A stretch of 64,000 nt of DNA from Accumulibacter sp. (GTDB lineage Bacteria > Pseudomonadota > Gammaproteobacteria > Burkholderiales > Rhodocyclaceae), in contig NZ_JAPUVI010000104.1 of NCBI RefSeq assembly GCF_029255285.1, positions 1 to 64,000 on the forward strand, in the 5' to 3' direction. Position numbers and translations under genes: made by a program. Every line of letters starts with the position of its first letter. The stretch's first letter is position 1. Shown here in pieces: positions 58,302-64,000 of this stretch. Below the pieces are notes generated by a model. The model was not told the origin of the DNA. It made no database searches and saw only the letters and a list, made by a program, of their open reading frames with translations.

Positions 58302-59009
58302 TTAGTCACGTCGCACAACGAGCTGTACTTGCTCCGCCTCCAGCCACATCCAGTGGCCCACGGCCAGCGCGGTAGGCAACGCGAAACCACCGATCGCGAC
58401 ACGATGCAATGCCTCGACACGATTGCCGATGGCAGCGACCATACGTCTGACCAAGTGGTACCGGCCGAGCGTCACAGTCAGCCGAAGACGCCGCTCGTCC
58501 AGCCGAAGACAGGCAGCGGCAGCGATCGGCTGTGCTTCGCCATGCAGCAACACTCCACCACGCAGTGCCTCGAGCTGCGCTTCATCGACAGCGTGCCGCG
58601 TGCTGACCTCATACACTTTTGGCACCTGCTTGCGCGGCGACGTGCAAGTGTGAATGAAGTCGCCGTCGTCGGTGAGCAGAAGCAGGCCGGTGGTGTCCTC
58701 ATCAAGCCGACCGACCGCCTGAACTCCGCGGCGCACCAGCGGCTGGGGCAGCAACGAATACACGCTTGGGTGGCAGCTTGGCCGGTGCGAGCACTCGTAA
58801 CCCGCCGGTTTGTGTAGTGCCAAATACACCGACCGCCGGTAGGTCCACACGTCGCCGTCCACCGTGAAGCTCAAACCCTCCGCTTCAAAGTCGGCCAGCG
58901 GATCATCGCAGCACTGACCCCGAACGCTGACTCGACCCGCGCTGACCATGGCGCGGCACTCGGCGCGACTGCCAAAACCTTGAGTTCTAAGTAAACGCTC
59001 CAGTTCCAT
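58302..59009 (-). CDS. 16S rRNA pseudouridine synthase (RsuA family)
   Basis: 235 aa. S4 RNA-binding domain at the start (MELERLLRTQGFGSRAECRAMV), then the RsuA/RluB/E/F catalytic region GRLDEDTTGLLLLTDDG with the nucleophile Asp. Probably RsuA (16S U516), though RluB/E/F cannot be excluded. Start at ATG 59009. Same strand as oxyR, 136 bases apart; that gap is pyrimidine-rich and holds nothing I recognise. Confidence 0.87.
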   Translation of the reverse strand: MELERLLRTQGFGSRAECRAMVSAGRVSVRGQCCDDPLADFEAEGLSFTVDGDVWTYRRSVYLALHKPAGYECSHRPSCHPSVYSLLPQPLVRRGVQAVGRLDEDTTGLLLLTDDGDFIHTCTSPRKQVPKVYEVSTRHAVDEAQLEALRGGVLLHGEAQPIAAAACLRLDERRLRLTVTLGRYHLVRRMVAAIGNRVEALHRVAIGGFALPTALAVGHWMWLEAEQVQLVVRRD

Positions 59010-59185
59010 TGATCTTCTATCGGTTGCGAAGGCCACTCGGTCCCAGCGCCAGTCTACCGACGAACAAGACAAACGGCCGACAATAGACTATTGTTCTTCC
59101 TGGTGCCAGCGATGCCAGTAAGCAGCAAACGGCGTCTCGCAAGTCGCCCCTTCTACGTTCATGGTAAGCTCAAGGAGACGCGATC

Positions 59186-59503
59186 ATGCTCGTCAAATTC
59201 ACTTCCAGCACTTCCGGACAGATCATGATGTTCGCCACCGTCGCGCGACCACTGCTCCAACTGATCGGCAAGGACTGCAACGCGCGCGGCGTGATTACCA
59301 ACGAGCAGTTAGCCGACGCAATCCAGCGATTGCGTATGGCCAGCGCCGAAAGCAAAGCTGATCAGCCGGCCGAGAGCGACGAGGACGCGGAGGAGGGAGA
59401 GAAAATCGGCTTTGGCCAACGCGCTTTCCCCCTAATAGAACTTCTCGAGTGGACGCGCAAAGAGGACGGCTACGTCCTTTGGGACGCGGCTAGCGACTTC
59501 TGA
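59186..59503 (+). CDS. DUF1840 family protein
   Basis: 105 aa. MLVKFTSSTSGQIMMFATVARPLLQLIGK and a C-terminal PLIELLEWTRKEDGYVLWD identify DUF1840, a family common in betaproteobacteria, function unknown. An acidic linker (about 65-80) separates the two parts. AAGGAGACGCGATC precedes the ATG with good spacing. Confidence 0.9.
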   Translation: MLVKFTSSTSGQIMMFATVARPLLQLIGKDCNARGVITNEQLADAIQRLRMASAESKADQPAESDEDAEEGEKIGFGQRAFPLIELLEWTRKEDGYVLWDAASDF

Positions 59504-59544
59504 CCGAACTGTCGCCCGGCAAGTAATCGATCGGAAGTGTGTCC

Positions 59545-59576
59545 GGAGGGCTGCCACCGGTCGGTGCCAGCCCTCC
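59545..59576. terminator. Hairpin between the convergent DUF1840 and thiC genes
   Basis: GGAGGGCTG ... CAGCCCTCC with an inner CACCG/CGGTG: 14 pairs, one mismatch, two-base loop. No T-run, so it may be a rho-assisted or bidirectional 3' hairpin rather than a classic terminator. Confidence 0.5.
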
Positions 59577-59615
59577 GCCGCTTCCCGCGCCGGCGCCCTC
59601 TCGCGGCCCCGAGTC

Positions 59616-61628
<2,013 letters not shown>

Positions 61629-61639
61629 TTACCAAAGGC

Positions 61640-61735
61640 GCTCCGCTTTCCTACGACGGCATGACCCGAACAGGTTCGAAGGGATTGACTCAGCCATCGC
61701 CAGATAGCGGCGCGGCACCCCCGAAGTGCCCCCTC
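61640..61735 (-). ncRNA. TPP (THI) riboswitch upstream of thiC
   Basis: On the minus strand: GGGGGTGCC (61714-61722), GGCTGAGT, then CCTTCGAACCTGTTCGGGTC and CGTCGTAGGAAAG near 61646-61658. These are the invariant parts of the thiamine pyrophosphate aptamer. It ends about 110 bases before the thiC start, so TPP should reduce thiC expression. Confidence 0.93.
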
Positions 61736-61987
61736 AAGTTACTGGAAATTCAGGCTATTAGCAATAGAGTTAGAGGTACGGACGGCGAACGAAGGGGGCA
61801 CTGGCCTGCCACACTACACGCGCTCCACAACCGGCCCCGCCTCTAGCCAAATTGCGTAGCATCCTCGCGCCAACAAAAAAGCAGTGTCGACGATCCGGCA
61901 GGCAAGTCGATTCGACGTTGTCCGCGGGGCCACCCGGACAGTGTAGCCCCGGAGCAGTGCATGGTTACTGACTTCGCGTGACTCAGC
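61736..61987. other. thiC promoter region and lipoprotein 3' end
   Basis: No gene seen. Upstream of the aptamer the minus strand has TTGCTA and, 17 bases on, TAACTT, a weak promoter candidate for thiC. Small GC-rich inverted repeats near 61920-61945 could end the lipoprotein transcript, but none has a T-run. Confidence 0.35.
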
Positions 61988-62671
61988 TCAGTTGGCCATG
62001 GCCAGGAGAAAGCCGTCTTCGAGTACGGATACCTTGTACGAGTTTTCCTTGTACGTCTGGTTGTTGGCAACGAGAGTGGTCTTGACTGTGTACTTCTTGC
62101 CTTTCGCCGACGCCGGCAACTTGAACTTGGAGTTGGTCTGATAACGTCCGGCACCGTCGACCGCTGCCACACGCTCGCTTTTCTCTTCGATCAACTTGTT
62201 GTTCTCATCGTAAATGGCGTATTGCTGGGTCACTTCCGGCGCTTTGTCGCCGTAACCGATGAGGTCGGTGTTCGATGTCACCTGCACTTCGCGCTGTCCA
62301 TCCTTATCGACGGTACCAGGTTTCACCACGGTATCAAACTTGGCCGGCTTGACTTCGTCTTTCGGGATCACTTGGCCTTTCTTCTTCTTGTATTCCGCAT
62401 TCACCTCGTTGGCACTTGATACCTTTTTCGATTCGAAATACCAGCCAATCATAAAACCGACTGCCGCGCCAGCCGCCGCGCCAACCAGACAGCCCTTCCC
62501 GCCGCTCACCACTGAGCCGACGGCACAACCGGCAGCGGCGCCAATGAGCGCTCCGGTCGCCCGGTCGTCCAGCCGAGTTGTGCCATCCGGATTCGTAACG
62601 CAAGCCGAAAGAAGCATTACGCTCGCCATCGCTGCTGCGCAAGCGCGCAAGCTGAAGCAACTCGTGGTCAT
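61988..62671 (-). CDS. Glycine-zipper lipoprotein
   Basis: 227 aa. Signal peptide with lipobox LLSAC (lipidated Cys near residue 24), then a glycine-zipper helix (ATGALIGAAAGCAVGSVV, CLVGAAAGAAVGFMIGW), a charged linker and a beta-rich C-terminal domain ending SVLEDGFLLAMAN. Likely anchored in a membrane by the lipid. It follows the partial caspase gene after 23 bases on the same strand, so co-transcription is probable. Function unknown. Confidence 0.82.
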   Translation of the reverse strand: MTTSCFSLRACAAAMASVMLLSACVTNPDGTTRLDDRATGALIGAAAGCAVGSVVSGGKGCLVGAAAGAAVGFMIGWYFESKKVSSANEVNAEYKKKKGQVIPKDEVKPAKFDTVVKPGTVDKDGQREVQVTSNTDLIGYGDKAPEVTQQYAIYDENNKLIEEKSERVAAVDGAGRYQTNSKFKLPASAKGKKYTVKTTLVANNQTYKENSYKVSVLEDGFLLAMAN

Positions 62672-62694
62672 CCTAATTCCCCCTTTTAATAAAA

Positions 62695-64000
62695 CTATTG
62701 CCCTTTGACGGCGATCGGATCGTCGATACCAACCGTGAAAATTACCGGCCGCTGCTCCCTCTTGGTCAATTCCATGACGCGGTCAGTAACATAACTCTGC
62801 AGAGTCGACGGGCGAATAAGGCCATCCTTCCGGAAATCTGCCCCGCCGCGAATACCCTCGATGATCGCTTTGGTAAAAGCACCGTTGCCCCATGCCGGGT
62901 CTTCCTGCGAGAGTTCCTTGCCCGTCGAGGACGCGAAAACGATCACGCCCCGCTCTTCGTTGATCTCGTTGAGCGCCTTGGTCAGATCGGGATTGGTGGA
63001 TTGGCCCGGCCGAGCGTTAATACCGGAGTGGCAGGTGTCGATAAAAAATGCCGACCGACCTTTCAACCCCAGCAGAGTCCTGGCAATCTCCTCGCCCGGC
63101 ACCCACCGCTTTGGTGCGTTTTTCTGTTTCCACGCCTCAAACTCGGATCCGCTCTTGAAGTCCGCGCGTGAGGGTAAGACTTCCGGATCGCCAGGAATAA
63201 AATAATACGCCGACCCTACTCGATCACCGTGACCGGCCATAAAAACGACGCCTGCATCCCTTTCGCCGACTGTTTCACGCAGCCAGCGCAGCCCTTCGAG
63301 GATCTTCTCACGACTGGCCTGTTCGTTGATCAACAAGCGCGGTACGGCCGTACCGTATAGCTGGCCAGCCTGGCGAACCATATGATGGTTGAAGTCGCGC
63401 GCGTCCTTCTCTGCCAGTTCGAGTCGCCACTCCTCCGGGTACTTGCTGACACCGATGATCAACAAATAAAGAGTGTCAAAACGAGTCTCTGGAAGCTTGG
63501 TGGGTGCCGCGCTGCGCCGGACATTGATGACCGCTGGTTCGGACTTGCCATACTTGTTGGCGGCGAAAATCCTGATCTGGCTGTCGACTGGTGGTACGGC
63601 CACCTGCACTTCCTGCGCTTCCCCGCGCGTACTCCGCAGGGCGCGGCTGTCAAGCGAACGAACGAGTTTATCGTTAACCCTTACCTTGACTTCGCCGACC
63701 GGTGCGTCGGGTGGGCTACGGAGGACGAAACGCACCGGCAAGGTGGTCGCCGAGCTTTCGATTTGGCTGTCGGTTTGCAGGTCGATCACGGGTGGCAAGG
63801 TGCTCGTAATCGGGGTCTTTTCGAACGCCATCGAAGCTTGCGGTAGCACGGGCGGTGAGGCCTTTAGCGGCGTAGTAGCCGATGGTGGCTGCTGCGGGAC
63901 CGCTTTTTCGCTTGCCGCCAGAGCCGCCAGAGCCGCCTGAGCCTGACGAATCGCCTCACCTTCGTCGCCTGTTTGCAGGATGCTCTGTATGATCTCCGGG
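62695..64000 (-). CDS. Caspase-family protein, 5' end beyond the window
   Basis: At least 434 codons; the frame is open to the window edge, so no start is given. The upstream part reads PEIIQSILQTGDEGEAIRQA, an Ala/Gln-rich helix, then a Pro-rich linker, an Ig-like strand region (RFVLRSPPDAPVGEVKVRV), and the caspase domain: LYLLIIGVSKYPE, VVFMAGHGDR with the catalytic His, and FFIDTCHSG with the catalytic Cys. The family cleaves after acidic or basic residues in many hosts; no substrate can be told here. The next gene, 23 bases away, is the glycine-zipper lipoprotein. Confidence 0.85.
   Translation of the reverse strand, partial: PEIIQSILQTGDEGEAIRQAQAALAALAASEKAVPQQPPSATTPLKASPPVLPQASMAFEKTPITSTLPPVIDLQTDSQIESSATTLPVRFVLRSPPDAPVGEVKVRVNDKLVRSLDSRALRSTRGEAQEVQVAVPPVDSQIRIFAANKYGKSEPAVINVRRSAAPTKLPETRFDTLYLLIIGVSKYPEEWRLELAEKDARDFNHHMVRQAGQLYGTAVPRLLINEQASREKILEGLRWLRETVGERDAGVVFMAGHGDRVGSAYYFIPGDPEVLPSRADFKSGSEFEAWKQKNAPKRWVPGEEIARTLLGLKGRSAFFIDTCHSGINARPGQSTNPDLTKALNEINEERGVIVFASSTGKELSQEDPAWGNGAFTKAIIEGIRGGADFRKDGLIRPSTLQSYVTDRVMELTKREQRPVIFTVGIDDPIAVKGQ

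Overview
The window looks like the origin region of a high-GC betaproteobacterial chromosome, probably from the Rhodocyclales and possibly a Candidatus Accumulibacter relative. This is an inference from gene content: the gyrB-dnaN-dnaA / rpmH-rnpA-yidD-yidC-mnmE core, an rpoN-hpf-ptsN-hprK block, ribB-ribH-nusB-thiL-pgpA-pncC, fmt-def / LysM-dprA-smg-topB, a DUF1840 gene, a FimV-like protein and two caspase-family genes. No rRNA or tRNA gene was recognised.

Region by region. 1-427: the end of an IS66-family element that has cut into a JAMM/JAB peptidase gene of the CBASS Cap3 type, leaving only its 3' part. 700-10,300: origin core, with consensus DnaA boxes on both sides of dnaA, a near-consensus rpmH promoter, and protein-secretion and tRNA-modification genes. 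After mnmE the usual gidA-gidB-parA-parB does not follow. In its place (10.3-17 kb) are accessory genes: a lone prepilin, an orphan membrane histidine kinase, a peptidoglycan-binding amidase-like protein, a PlsC-like acyltransferase, a caspase-family protein and an unusual ParA ATPase with no ParB partner.

17-35 kb is mainly metabolic and envelope genes: carboxylesterase, isocitrate/isopropylmalate-type dehydrogenase, a Cys/Met PLP lyase, a CoA-transferase, a very large indolepyruvate ferredoxin oxidoreductase-type enzyme, a GH13 glucan enzyme, a sulfate-binding protein, a PbgA/YejM-like inner-membrane protein, DsbC and a ubiquinone-type hydroxylase. 35.9-41.6 kb holds hprK-ptsN-hpf-rpoN-lptB joined directly to recX-recA, with a LexA-type box before recA; lptA and lptC are not at their usual place. 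41.7-49 kb holds fimV, the pncC-pgpA-thiL-nusB-ribH-ribB run and a cation efflux gene.

49-64 kb holds an S1/P1-type nuclease, fmt-def, LysM-dprA-smg-topB, OxyR, an RsuA-type pseudouridine synthase, DUF1840, thiC behind a TPP riboswitch, a glycine-zipper lipoprotein and a second caspase-family gene that runs off the window. Two strong parS sites (near 50.1 and 57.2 kb) mark this as the ParB-loaded origin domain. Points most worth a second look are the IS66-broken Cap3 remnant, a hypothetical gene whose best start is followed by an in-frame stop at codon 8, a perfect 38-base palindrome on the stop codon of the ferredoxin oxidoreductase gene, a structured non-FMN leader before ribB, and the two caspase neighbourhoods.
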